The position numbers and the translations under genes are program-made. A model generated the notes under the pieces. It was not told the origin of the DNA and searched no databases. It worked only from the letters and a program-made list of their open reading frames with translations. A stretch of DNA of 64,000 bases from Shewanella carassii (GTDB lineage: Bacteria; Pseudomonadota; Gammaproteobacteria; Enterobacterales; Shewanellaceae): contig NZ_NGVS01000006.1 in assembly GCF_002777975.1 (NCBI RefSeq), positions 186,001-250,000 of the forward strand, given 5' to 3'. This document shows, piece after piece, positions 17,620 through 26,146 of this stretch. Position 1 is the first letter of the stretch; each line of letters begins with the position of its first letter.

Positions 17620-18698
17620 AAGGCAAACCGCTGACAGAACTTGAAGCCAGTCTGGGCGAAGGTTTGAGCTGCGAGCTCAACGCCGCCCTCAAGCGGCTAC
17701 AGTTGTGGCCGCTTGAGGGGGCCAAGCCGCTCACCCTTGGGCTAAGCAACCAAAACTGGCTCTTGCAGGCCGGTAGCGAGTCATTGGTGTTGAGAGTCAA
17801 TTCCCCGGGCTCAGACCGTATCTGCGACAGAAACAACGAACTGGCATGTTGGCGGGTTGCCGAGAAGGCGAATTTGGCACCAGGGCTGATTTGGGTCAGC
17901 GCTGACAAGGTGTTATATCTGAGCCGCTTTATCGAACAAGCGCCGCAAGCCAACTGGCAGCAGTTACTCGCATCCAAAGGCGCGGCCGAGATCGCAAGCG
18001 CGGCTCATAATGCCTTTGTTAATCGCAACAGCTTCTCTGACCTGCCTGAGCGTAAACATGATTCTAAACATGAGCCTAAACATGACGTTGGCTCAGGCGC
18101 TGTATTGGGAGCCAGGCAAGGCAAATCACCTCAGGCCTTACTGCTGGAGTTGCTGTTGGGGCTGAGGGGCTTACCGGCCCCCAAGCTCGAAATCAGTGTT
18201 GCCGAGCAGTGGCGCATCTATCTGGAGCGGCTCGATGACATGGCACTGAGCCGGGGGCAGCCTTCAAGCTGGCAACAGCGGCTCATGCAACTTCATTCGG
18301 CCCAAGGGTTATTCGAGCAGTGCAACACTCGGCTGGAGGCCTGTCTGCTGAGGCCGCAGTATTGTCACAGGGATCTCAATCCTCATAATTTGCTGCTGGC
18401 CGAGGATGGACTCAAGTGCGTCGATTTTGAATATGCTTGCGCTTCCCACCCGCTGTTTGAGTTGGCCGGGGTGCTGTCATCCCATCAACTGAGCGCCGAG
18501 GGGCAGCAGTGGCTCATTTATCACTATCTTGAGCAGCATCCGCATTTAACCGGCGATGCCCACCAGGCCGTGGCTGCAGCCGTCGATGTCTACTGGCTGT
18601 TTGCCTGCTGCTGGGCCTTACAGATGGCCTGGGACAATCAGCAGCAGTCTTATCTCGACTGGTTTGATGACTTCTGGCATCTTGTAAAGCATCAATGA
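17616..18698 (+). CDS. ThiK-like thiamine kinase (choline/aminoglycoside phosphotransferase family)
   Basis: The 360-residue protein has the APH/choline-kinase fold: a GLSNQNWLL phosphate-binding region near residue 43, the catalytic loop YCHRDLNPHNLL with its Asp, and DFEYA as the metal-binding segment. In this operon it most likely phosphorylates thiamine to TMP and traps it, as E. coli ThiK (ycfN) does. It is longer than E. coli ThiK, partly from an insertion at about residues 140-170. That insertion contains three 12-bp tandem units (18051-18086) coding a KH-rich stretch. The start overlaps the pnuT stop. Confidence 0.82.
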   Translation: MKGKPLTELEASLGEGLSCELNAALKRLQLWPLEGAKPLTLGLSNQNWLLQAGSESLVLRVNSPGSDRICDRNNELACWRVAEKANLAPGLIWVSADKVLYLSRFIEQAPQANWQQLLASKGAAEIASAAHNAFVNRNSFSDLPERKHDSKHEPKHDVGSGAVLGARQGKSPQALLLELLLGLRGLPAPKLEISVAEQWRIYLERLDDMALSRGQPSSWQQRLMQLHSAQGLFEQCNTRLEACLLRPQYCHRDLNPHNLLLAEDGLKCVDFEYACASHPLFELAGVLSSHQLSAEGQQWLIYHYLEQHPHLTGDAHQAVAAAVDVYWLFACCWALQMAWDNQQQSYLDWFDDFWHLVKHQ

Positions 18699-18750
18699 GT
18701 CAGGCAGGGAAGCTGTCGCCTGGCCTTAGCCAACTTAAAGTATTTAATGG

Positions 18751-19596
18751 ATGAAACGCATTGTTATTGCCCTGGCGCTGCTTATTGCGCTCAGTGCCTG
18801 CTCCACCAAGGTCAGCTATTATTTCCTCGATTGGGCCATAGAGTGGCAGTTGGAAGATTATGTCACTCTCGACCGGCAACAGGAGCAGGCGTTTGACGCC
18901 ATTCTCGACCCTTTTCTCGCCTGGCATCGCCGCCAGGAGCTACCCAGATACAGTGCCCAGTTAAAAACGCTGCAAACCGAGCTTGCCGATGGCACTTTAA
19001 CGCCACAGAGTTGGCGTCGTCATGTGGATACGGCAAGAGATCACTGGTTTCGGCTGTTTGCCCAGGTGTTTGACGATCTTTGGCCCCTTATCGCCTCTTT
19101 GAGTGACAAACAGGTCGCCCAGGTGATTGCCAAACTGGAGGCCGATGAGCAGGAGCTGGTGGATGAATACAAGGACAAGAACCAGGAACAACTGATTGAA
19201 GATGCGGATGAACGGCTGGAGGAGCTGTTTGCCGATTGGCTGGGGCGTTTGAGTGAGCAGCAAAAGGCCCTGATCCATGAGCACAACAGCCGCCGACTGG
19301 CGACCCTGGATATGTGGCTCGAGTATCGTCACGAGTGGCTCCGGCAGTTCAAACAAGCCTTGCTGCAACGCAGTGATTCTGACTTGTTGGCGCAGCGCTT
19401 GCGACTGCTGATGACATCGCCCGATGAGCTCAAGTCAGATGTGCACAAGCAGAAATTGGCGCAGAACACGGAAAACTTCGGCATGCTGTTGTTGCAACTG
19501 CACCAGAGCCTGAGTGAGCGCCAGCAAAAACACTTCAAGCGTAAGCTGGGCAACTTGATTGACGATCTGGATGAACTGAGTCAGGCACAGCCCTGA
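18751..19596 (+). CDS. DUF6279-family lipoprotein
   Basis: The 281-residue protein has a lipoprotein signal with lipobox LSAC (acylated Cys at about residue 17). The rest is almost entirely helical, beginning with the family-like YYFLDWAIEWQLEDYV and DRQQEQAFDAIL...WHRRQELPRY pattern. It is predicted to sit at the periplasmic face of an envelope membrane. Function is unknown. It lies 52 bp after the thiamine kinase on the same strand but has no obvious link to thiamine. Confidence 0.72.
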   Translation: MKRIVIALALLIALSACSTKVSYYFLDWAIEWQLEDYVTLDRQQEQAFDAILDPFLAWHRRQELPRYSAQLKTLQTELADGTLTPQSWRRHVDTARDHWFRLFAQVFDDLWPLIASLSDKQVAQVIAKLEADEQELVDEYKDKNQEQLIEDADERLEELFADWLGRLSEQQKALIHEHNSRRLATLDMWLEYRHEWLRQFKQALLQRSDSDLLAQRLRLLMTSPDELKSDVHKQKLAQNTENFGMLLLQLHQSLSERQQKHFKRKLGNLIDDLDELSQAQP

Positions 19597-19627
19597 GCTT
19601 ATTAGGCAGACATAGCCCTGAGCTTAT
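19589..19627 (+). repeat. Direct repeat, 14 bp at 25-bp spacing
   Basis: AGCCCTGAGCTTAT occurs at 19589-19602 and again at 19614-19627. The first copy contains the TGA stop of the DUF6279 gene, so the second looks like a duplication of the gene end. Confidence 0.85.
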
Positions 19628-19830
19628 GGGGTCGTAAAGCGGGTCTTTGGTCTGTAGAACGGGCATTGGACCATTTGCCCGCGAACCACGCCATGCATCC
19701 AGGCCCGTAAGCCGATGCAGAGCAGGCATGGGACTTGTTTGCAGCTTCCTAAAGTAAAGACTGAAATAAAATCGTTTATTGTCGGGTCAACTGCAGCATG
19801 ACAGGAATACTCCCCGAATAAGAGGTTTTC

Positions 19831-20442
19831 ATGCAAGCCATCATTCAAACCTATGCGGCATTTTTGAAATCACTGCGCCACTTCGATGGCCTGGCACCGT
19901 TGGCATTGCGGCTCTATCTGGCGCCGGTGCTGGTGCAGGCCGGTTACAACAAACTCAGCCACTTCAGCGACACAGCGGCCTGGTTCGGTAATCCGGACTG
20001 GGGGCTGGGCTTGCCCATGCCTGAAGTGATGGTGGCGCTGGCGGCCGGGACCGAATTTTTTGGTGGCTTGTTGCTTCTGCTTGGGTTGGCCACTCGGCTG
20101 GTGGCTATCCCCATGAGTATTACCATGTTGGTGGCGGCCTTCAGTGTGCACTGGTCCAACGGCTGGCTGGCGATTGCCGATCCCTCATCCTGGCTCGCAA
20201 ACGACAGGGTGATGGCTTCGGTGGAGAAGCTTGAGAGGGCCAAGGGGATACTGCAGGAGCACGGCAATTACGACTGGCTTACCAGTTCGGGTAACCTGGT
20301 GATCCTCAACAATGGCATTGAGTTTGCGGCCACTTATTTCATTATGCTGTTGGTATTGCTGTTTATGGGCGGCGGCCGTTACACCAGTGTGGACTATTTT
20401 ATTGGCCGTAAATGGCTGCCCAAAACCGCTAACCTCGGCTGA
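19831..20442 (+). CDS. DoxX-family membrane protein
   Basis: The 203-residue protein has four or more membrane segments. It shows DoxX-family features: LALRLYLAPVLVQAGYNKL in the first segment and AAGTEFFGGLLLLLGLATRL in the second. The loop between segments 3 and 4 (about residues 105-155) is long. Members are inner-membrane proteins of varied or unknown redox-linked role. The ATG at 19831 follows AAGAGG. No linked partner genes for a copper-RiPP (HvfA/B/C) cluster are seen, so a specific role is not assigned. Confidence 0.78.
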   Translation: MQAIIQTYAAFLKSLRHFDGLAPLALRLYLAPVLVQAGYNKLSHFSDTAAWFGNPDWGLGLPMPEVMVALAAGTEFFGGLLLLLGLATRLVAIPMSITMLVAAFSVHWSNGWLAIADPSSWLANDRVMASVEKLERAKGILQEHGNYDWLTSSGNLVILNNGIEFAATYFIMLLVLLFMGGGRYTSVDYFIGRKWLPKTANLG

Positions 20443-20542
20443 TTGTTGCTTAAAACAAGTCGTCCTGCTTTTTTGCCTCTGGCGATCCGGGGCGGATTTG
20501 GTATCCTGTGAAGTCATTGATATCTCAGCTGAGGATCGCGCA

Positions 20543-21091
20543 TTGGACGCACTTACTCTTCTTCTTACCCGTCAATCATGTCCACGACTGCAGGCTCCGG
20601 CGCCGAATGAGGCGCAACTGAAAATTATCCTAGATGCCGCGGCCAGAGTACCGGATCACGGTGGCCTGGCGCCCTGGGAGTTTATTATTGCTACCGGCGA
20701 AGGGCTCAATCGCCTGGCGGATATTTTTGTGGCGGCCGCAACAGCAGATGGTGCCGACGAGGGCTTTATCAACAAGGCTGCCGGTATGCCGCTCAGGGCG
20801 CCTATGGTGATAACCGTGGTTGCCAAGACCAAAGATCATCCCAAGGTCCCTGAGTTGGAGCAGCAATTGGCAGCCGGCTGCGCCGTGATGGCGATGCAGC
20901 AGGCCGCATTTGCCCAGGGGCTTGGCGGAATATGGCGCACTGGTGCCTTTGCCTTTGACTCTACGGTCAATACGGCGTTGGGGCTCGATGGCAGCGATCA
21001 GATAGTGGGCTTTCTCTATCTGGGCACTCCTGTGGTTGAAGCGCCGCTCAAAGCCACCAAAGAGGGCAGCGCCTTTGCCCGCTATCTCTGA
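20543..21091 (+). CDS. YdjA-like NAD(P)H nitroreductase
   Basis: The 182-residue flavoprotein matches E. coli YdjA in length and layout: an N-terminal DALTLLLTRQS helix, RVPDHGGLAPWEF at the FMN-binding region and LGLDGSDQIVGFLYLGTP at the C terminus. It should reduce nitro or quinone-like substrates with FMN. No ATG fits; the TTG at 20543, with GAGGATCG upstream, gives the family N terminus, whereas a longer open frame to 20312 lies inside the DoxX gene. The non-ATG start suggests modest expression. Confidence 0.85.
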   Translation: MDALTLLLTRQSCPRLQAPAPNEAQLKIILDAAARVPDHGGLAPWEFIIATGEGLNRLADIFVAAATADGADEGFINKAAGMPLRAPMVITVVAKTKDHPKVPELEQQLAAGCAVMAMQQAAFAQGLGGIWRTGAFAFDSTVNTALGLDGSDQIVGFLYLGTPVVEAPLKATKEGSAFARYL

Positions 21092-21158
21092 TAGCTGCCG
21101 GACACTCAATGGCGGAGAATTTGCCATGAGCTAAGCTCATGGCATCAAGCTATTGCAT

Positions 21159-21899
21159 TCAGTTGCCTGTAACCGCAACCCCCACTTCTAGGCGCTCGAA
21201 CCAGTCGAGAAACTCAGGTATCTGCTCGCCCCTGAATATCCGCCCGTGCTGTGGACATAAATAGTCCAGCTCCAGCTCTCTCACTCTGGCTATCCAGTCC
21301 TGCTTGGCGCGGTTGGAGGGCATCCATCTTTGATGGAAAAAGCGCATCTTCTCGGTGTGACGGCCAAAGTCATCGACAAATAGCCCGGCATCCGTGTCTT
21401 CCAGTGCCGCACCTATATCGCCCGACATCAGCACTTTGCCGACAGGGTCGTAGACATGAAAATTGCCGGAAGCGTGCAGATAATGAGCCGGAATAAACTG
21501 CACCTCTACGCCATCAAGCGTCAGCTTGCCGCCTTGATCTTTAATGGCCTGGTATTGGATATGCTCCATCCCGAAATGGCGGATGAAACCTTCCCAAATC
21601 CAGGGCGCGTGCAGCTGGGCCCGCTCCAGCGTCTGATCCCACAGCCCCAGGGAGGAGATGATATCGGGATCCTGATGGGAGGCGAACAGATGGGTGAGCT
21701 GCTCTATGGGGATGTGACAAACCACATTGGCCAGCATGGGGGCAAATAGCTCTATGCCACCCGGGTCCATCAGCAGAGCCTGCTCGGCAGTGACCAACAT
21801 ATATTGATTGGTGTCTATGATGCCGTCGGGTTTGTCCGGATCACGGCCAAAATAGATCCATTTGTGGCTATGGGTTTCCAACAAGAGTTGGCTCTTCAT
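21159..21899 (-). CDS. Oxygen-binding di-iron (ODP) metallo-beta-lactamase-fold protein
   Basis: The 246-residue protein has the flavodiiron-type MBL fold without a flavodoxin domain. Candidate iron ligands are visible: His75, Asp77 and Asp79 in SHQDPD, His139 or His142 in PAHYLHASGNF, Asp161 in SGDIGA and His218 in PQHGRIF. The HQDPD variant is that of ODP sensors; Treponema denticola ODP binds O2 and Fe and acts in chemotaxis. A GGGAGTACAGGG ribosome site precedes the ATG at 21899. It lies 12 bp after an MCP-like gene on the same strand. Confidence 0.83.
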   Translation of the reverse strand: MKSQLLLETHSHKWIYFGRDPDKPDGIIDTNQYMLVTAEQALLMDPGGIELFAPMLANVVCHIPIEQLTHLFASHQDPDIISSLGLWDQTLERAQLHAPWIWEGFIRHFGMEHIQYQAIKDQGGKLTLDGVEVQFIPAHYLHASGNFHVYDPVGKVLMSGDIGAALEDTDAGLFVDDFGRHTEKMRFFHQRWMPSNRAKQDWIARVRELELDYLCPQHGRIFRGEQIPEFLDWFERLEVGVAVTGN

Positions 21900-21911
21900 C
21901 CCTGTACTCCC

Positions 21912-22520
21912 TTATTGTTCAAGTAATTGAATCGCCTTATCTACCTGAGTGCGGATCGCGCCGGCAGCGGCATCGACCCGGTTGGCAACATGGTTGAAAG
22001 TGGCCTGATCGGCGGGTTTTATCCGGCAGGCTTCAATGCGGCACAGCGAGGCCAGCACTTTAGCGGTTTTCAGCTGCTGGCAGAGTTCTTCCAGTTGCAA
22101 TTCAATATCCAGGCTCAGGCGTTTGCACTGCTGCTCAAGGGCCATAAAGTGTTGGCTGTTCTTCTCCAGCGCAGACATGATGCTGTCGCCATAACGGGCT
22201 TTGCGGGCTTTCTCCCTGGCGCGGGCAAATTGCAGCATCGCCTTGCGGACTCTGGTCTGCTCGCTGGTCAGGCGGCTGATGGTCTGTGCCAGATGATTGA
22301 TTCTCGCGGCTGAGTGGGTGGTGAAATGCGCCAGTTCGTCGATGGAGTGGGTCAGCGCCTTAAAGCCCAGCGCCATACTGCCGGCACGAATCGATGCTGC
22401 CTGGGCATTGCTGGCGATGATATTAATCTCTTTGCAGTGGCCCTGAGTCTTTTCCAGTTCGGCGGCTATGATGGCGGCACGAACATAGAACTGACGCGTT
22501 GGTTGAGGTTCTGATCCCAT
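21912..22520 (-). CDS. Cytoplasmic MCP-like (chemoreceptor signalling-domain) protein
   Basis: The 202-residue protein has no membrane segment or signal peptide and is predicted helical throughout. Residues ~28-70 (EINIIASNAQAASIRAG ... GFKALTHSIDELAHFT) resemble the conserved hairpin tip of methyl-accepting chemotaxis proteins, but the canonical EAARAGExGRGFAVVA residues have diverged. The C-terminal half is a coiled-coil-like region with three Cys residues. It precedes the ODP gene by 12 bp, which suggests a sensor-transducer pair. Whether it still binds CheA/CheW is uncertain. Confidence 0.65.
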   Translation of the reverse strand: MGSEPQPTRQFYVRAAIIAAELEKTQGHCKEINIIASNAQAASIRAGSMALGFKALTHSIDELAHFTTHSAARINHLAQTISRLTSEQTRVRKAMLQFARAREKARKARYGDSIMSALEKNSQHFMALEQQCKRLSLDIELQLEELCQQLKTAKVLASLCRIEACRIKPADQATFNHVANRVDAAAGAIRTQVDKAIQLLEQ

Positions 22521-22720
22521 AATTCACTGTTTTACAGTCATAATCCTGTTTGAGAGTATAGAAGATAATTAACTTCTCCACAGGCGCGAGCTGATTTTTC
22601 CCACCAATGGATTCAAGCTACAACTCAAGCGCTTGAATTTGCACCCTGTTTAGCTTGAAGAGCCTCTTTGAGAATAGATGCTTAGTGTTGTAACCATATG
22701 AATTGAAAGTTTTATTTTGA

Positions 22721-22797
22721 TTGTCAGCCCAAATCGAATGCTCTAGTATCCGCAGCTATCAGAATCGGCCTCCGCTTTATTCAAGTGGGGGCTTTTT
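22721..22797 (+). promoter_or_regulatory. Promoter and short leader with terminator-like hairpin upstream of the 2OG oxygenase gene
   Basis: TTGTCA (22721-22726), 17 bp, TAGTAT (22744-22749) is a fair sigma-70 promoter. About 12 bases after the expected start, GCCTCCGC (22768-22775) pairs with GTGGGGGC (22785-22792) using two wobble pairs, followed by five T residues. The arrangement could be an attenuator or a very short RNA. The rest of 22521-22859 shows no gene. Confidence 0.45.
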
Positions 22798-22859
22798 AGG
22801 TTGTGGCTTTGTCAATAAGCAGGCAGTAACAGCCGCAGCATTTCAGAGAGGATACCCAT

Positions 22860-23483
22860 TTGGTTTCGCTGTTAAATGATGAACTATTGGACAGGATTGC
22901 CGATGCACTTACAGACAAGGGATACATAGTGCTTGAGGGCGTGCTGCCGGAGACATTGAGTAGCGCATTGCTGGATAAGGTTAACCACTCGCCGGTAGAG
23001 AGTTTTCGCTGGGCTGAAATCGGCCGAGGCAATGAGCGCGTGCGTGAGCAGGAGATACGTTCAGACAGGATCCGCTGGTTGCATGAAGAACAACAACCGG
23101 ATGCCGACTATTTGGAATACATGGCCTGCTTGCGTCATGGACTTAACCGGCGCCTGTTTATGGGGCTATTCGATTATGAAAGCCATTACGCCTTTTATCG
23201 CCCTGGTACTTTTTACCGTAAACACTTAGATGCGCTGCGGGGCAGTCGCAACCGGATCCTGACCACGGTATTTTTTTTGAACCCCGATTGGCAACAGGGT
23301 GATGGCGGTGAGCTGATGCTTTATGAAGAGGACGACACTCTGCTTGAGCAGATCCCGCCGAGAATGGGCACTCTGGTGATCTTCCTGAGCGAGCGCTTCC
23401 CCCATGAAGTGCTGCCAACCCATAAAGATCGTGCCAGCATAGCCGGTTGGTTTCGGGTTGCCGGTAGCTATGAACTGCTCTAA
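22860..23483 (+). CDS. 2OG-Fe(II) oxygenase, prolyl-4-hydroxylase type
   Basis: The 207-residue protein is a jelly-roll dioxygenase. The Fe(II) ligands H122-x-D124 (in YRKHLDAL) and His182 (in RFPHEVLP), and the 2-oxoglutarate-binding Arg191 (in DRASIAGWFR), are all present. These enzymes hydroxylate proteins (for example prolines in EF-Tu or ribosomal proteins) or small molecules. The TTG at 22860 is used as start because AGAGAGGAT lies 6 bp upstream and no in-frame ATG exists nearby. Confidence 0.87.
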   Translation: MVSLLNDELLDRIADALTDKGYIVLEGVLPETLSSALLDKVNHSPVESFRWAEIGRGNERVREQEIRSDRIRWLHEEQQPDADYLEYMACLRHGLNRRLFMGLFDYESHYAFYRPGTFYRKHLDALRGSRNRILTTVFFLNPDWQQGDGGELMLYEEDDTLLEQIPPRMGTLVIFLSERFPHEVLPTHKDRASIAGWFRVAGSYELL

Positions 23484-23849
23484 GGAAGATGCGAATAAGT
23501 CCTCGTGGCGTTCTCTTTTGTCGAGAGTGGCTTGTACAGCAATTGGCGTTCAAAGTAGCTGACTGAAGGCATGCCGGGGCCTGTCAAAGCCAGGCTTCCT
23601 TAACAGCAACTGATATTGGGCTGGGTTAACCCGGCCAACGCCGATTTATTCCATTCACTCTCATTGCCTGTGCTCCTGGCTGGTAAGCCCCCTCGTGATT
23701 GACTTTATTCCTCCCTAATTGGAGCCAATGACCGGTGTAAACAGGGACACCATTTGTTAACATTTTCGCTGGTTTAATGATTTATTCATGTTAGTCTGGT
23801 AATCAAATAGGTGTTAAATCATCACCTTGCATTATTAGGGAGGCAAATC
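23484..23849. other. 366-bp intergenic region without a gene
   Basis: No supported ORF or RNA was found. It contains a perfect 10-bp palindrome GGGTTAACCC around 23620-23629, and its last ~100 bp are A+T-rich, as expected of a promoter for the downstream acetyltransferase gene. Confidence 0.5.
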
Positions 23850-24464
23850 ATGGGACTGGAAGCATGCTTGACCGGAGAACATGTGATCCTCGAACCTTTG
23901 AGTCAGGATCATCTGCCGGCGTTGTCGCTGGCGGTCGCCGATGGTGAGTTGTGGCGCTTGTGGTACACCAGCGTGCCGCATCCGGATGAGATGAAGGAGT
24001 ATATCCATCAGGCTTTGGATAGTGAGCAGCGCGGTGAAGCCTTGGCCTTTGCGGTACGTAGCCGAAGCAGCGGTGCAATTGTTGGTTGTACCCGCATTTG
24101 CAACTGGGATCAGGCTAACCGCCGGCTGGAGATAGGGTATACCTGGTATGCCAAGAGTGTGCAGCGCAGCGCCATCAATACCGAAACCAAGCTGTTGCTG
24201 CTGGAGTACGCCTTCGAGACTCTGGATGTGATAGCGGTGGAGTTCAGAACCCATTTTCACAACCAGGCTTCGCGGGAAGCCATCACCCGCCTGGGGGCCA
24301 AGCAAGATGGCATCTTACGCAATCACAAACTGCTCAAGGACGGTAGCGTCAGGGATACAGTGGTTTACTCCATCATTGACAGTGAATGGTCAGAGGTGAA
24401 GCAGAACCTCAAGGACAGGCTGGCATTTTTCAGTGATCAGTACCGTGCCGAACTCGCACAGTGA
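23850..24464 (+). CDS. GNAT acetyltransferase, RimJ/RimL-like
   Basis: The 204-residue protein has the GNAT fold of the ribosomal-protein N-terminal acetyltransferase group: VILEPLSQDHLPAL at the start, IGCTRICNW-like central strand, RRLEIGYTWYA and NQASREAITRLGAKQDGILRNH at the C terminus. It should transfer acetyl from acetyl-CoA to an amine, but the acceptor is unknown. The ATG at 23850 follows AGGGAGGCAAATC; an open extension to 23811 lacks a ribosome site. Confidence 0.85.
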   Translation: MGLEACLTGEHVILEPLSQDHLPALSLAVADGELWRLWYTSVPHPDEMKEYIHQALDSEQRGEALAFAVRSRSSGAIVGCTRICNWDQANRRLEIGYTWYAKSVQRSAINTETKLLLLEYAFETLDVIAVEFRTHFHNQASREAITRLGAKQDGILRNHKLLKDGSVRDTVVYSIIDSEWSEVKQNLKDRLAFFSDQYRAELAQ

Positions 24465-24508
24465 GTGAGCGCTACTTAGGACAATATTGAATCGAAGGGA
24501 AATCATTC

Positions 24509-24964
24509 ATGCTAAAGCAAGTTATTCGGGCACAGTCACAGGATGCCGAGATTATCTCACCGCTGTTTGATGAGTATCGTCAGTTTTATGGTTATCCCGG
24601 CGAGCCTGAACTGGCGTTAAGCTTTATCAGCCAAAGGCTTAAGCGGGATGAATCCGTGATCTTTTATCTGCCGGATGAGCAAAACCAGGCCTTGGGGTTT
24701 GTGCAGCTCTATCCCGGCTTTTCTTCGCTGCGGGCGGCGCCGCTGCTGATCCTCAATGATATTTATGTCACTCAACATGCCAGGTGTGTCGGCATAGGTC
24801 GTGCGTTGCTGGATGCCGCGCTAAGTTATGCCAAAGCACAGGGCATTGATGAATTGATCCTCGAAACCCAGCGTAATAATGTCAGGGCGCAGGCGCTCTA
24901 TGAGTCCATTGGTTTTGTCCGGGACAATGAATTTTTCCACTACAGTCTGACTCTAAAACCTTGA
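24509..24964 (+). CDS. GNAT N-acetyltransferase
   Basis: The 151-residue protein is a single GNAT domain. The acetyl-CoA-binding motif A is seen as HARCVGIGRALLDAAL (Q/RxxGxG/A type), followed by ELILETQRNNVRAQALYESIGF, where the Tyr is the usual general acid. It lies 44 bp after another acetyltransferase gene. The acceptor is unknown. Confidence 0.87.
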   Translation: MLKQVIRAQSQDAEIISPLFDEYRQFYGYPGEPELALSFISQRLKRDESVIFYLPDEQNQALGFVQLYPGFSSLRAAPLLILNDIYVTQHARCVGIGRALLDAALSYAKAQGIDELILETQRNNVRAQALYESIGFVRDNEFFHYSLTLKP

Positions 24965-25019
24965 AATTCATCAGACACTAAAGTAGCTTGCCTTCATCGA
25001 TATCAAGAGGATCACCAAG

Positions 25020-25424
25020 ATGTCCCATAAAACTGCTTTGTCTGTCTTTGCCGCCATCGGCTTGTTTTCCAGTGCTAATGCGTTCGCCGGCCCCGCCGAG
25101 GAGGCCTTTAGCGCCGAGTTGCAACAATGCGCCGCCTATTATCAGATAAGTTCTGAAGCCATAGGGGCAATGAATGCACCGCAGATGGCCGCCGTTGGAG
25201 ATAGACTCAAGCAATCTGCCAAGGATGCCGAAGCTTTAGCCTCCCAGTACAGTTCGGCGCAGGATGCTGAGAAAGGCGTGGCTGCGGCCCGTGCCGAAAT
25301 GCTGGAAACCATGGGCAATAGCAAGAGTCTGGGCGGTTTGATGAGCCAATACAAAGACAGCTGCAAAACCATCTTGGCCGAGCCGCAAAAGCGCCTCGAC
25401 TACTGGATAATGGCCAACATGTGA
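25020..25424 (+). CDS. Small periplasmic protein of unknown function
   Basis: The 134-residue product has a Sec signal peptide (cleavage after ANAFA, about residue 23). The mature part is a ~110-residue helical domain with two Cys residues (in LQQCAAYY and KDSCKTI) that could form a disulfide. No family was recognised. AAGAGGATCACCAAG precedes the ATG. Confidence 0.65.
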   Translation: MSHKTALSVFAAIGLFSSANAFAGPAEEAFSAELQQCAAYYQISSEAIGAMNAPQMAAVGDRLKQSAKDAEALASQYSSAQDAEKGVAAARAEMLETMGNSKSLGGLMSQYKDSCKTILAEPQKRLDYWIMANM

Positions 25425-25474
25425 TGCAATAAAATGCGGCCGCAGCCTGTCTCTTTGTCCAAGGGGGAGGCATT

Positions 25475-25882
25475 ATGCTTTTGAGTCTGTTATTGGCCGC
25501 TTTTATCATCTTGTTCGCGCTGGTGATTGAGTTTTGGCCCAGGATCCGTTCCAAAGCCCGCGAACGCCGGCAAGGGGCAGCTTGGACGCAGGAAAACCAT
25601 GGCCGTGTCAGCGGGCGTGAACAGCAAGACTGCTTTGTGGATCTCAGCTTTGCGCCCTTCTTGCTTACTGCCGCTCTGGCCTTGATAGCCTGCGCATTTG
25701 AGCTGATGCCGACAACTTATGTGTTTGGTTTAATACTCTTTATTGTTCTCAACCTACTTCTCTTGATGGTCTGGCATCTCCATGCCAGACTGCTTGGCGG
25801 GCAAAAAAGTGGCCAGAGCCTGTTGCCGCCACTGCTTTACGGCCTCGCGGCCCTGTTTGCCTGGATAGGGGCTATGCCGTAA
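25475..25882 (+). CDS. Small integral membrane protein of unknown function
   Basis: The 135-residue protein has about four hydrophobic segments: residues 1-20, 52-72, 76-98 and 115-132. A polar basic loop at 22-48 is probably cytoplasmic. A strong GGGGGAGG ribosome site precedes the ATG. It follows the small periplasmic protein by 50 bp, so the two may be co-transcribed. No family was recognised. Confidence 0.6.
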   Translation: MLLSLLLAAFIILFALVIEFWPRIRSKARERRQGAAWTQENHGRVSGREQQDCFVDLSFAPFLLTAALALIACAFELMPTTYVFGLILFIVLNLLLLMVWHLHARLLGGQKSGQSLLPPLLYGLAALFAWIGAMP

Positions 25883-26146
25883 GTCAGGCCCTAACTAAGC
25901 CCGCTCTTAAGTCAAGAAGTCATCAGTTACGCTCTGACGAAAGCATGAGATGTGTCAGCGACTTCCCGCTGGTTGAGGGCATCACTGCATTGGTTCTCGG
26001 GCGCTGAAATGTGAGCTTACAATTAGCTTGCGGCCCGGCGCTGGAATTTGGCATTAAATAGGGAACTTGCACCTTTATCCAAGGTTCAAAGCTGCAGACA
26101 ATAACAAGGAGTGGTTGAGCGCCGGTCGCAATACCCAGCAAGATCA

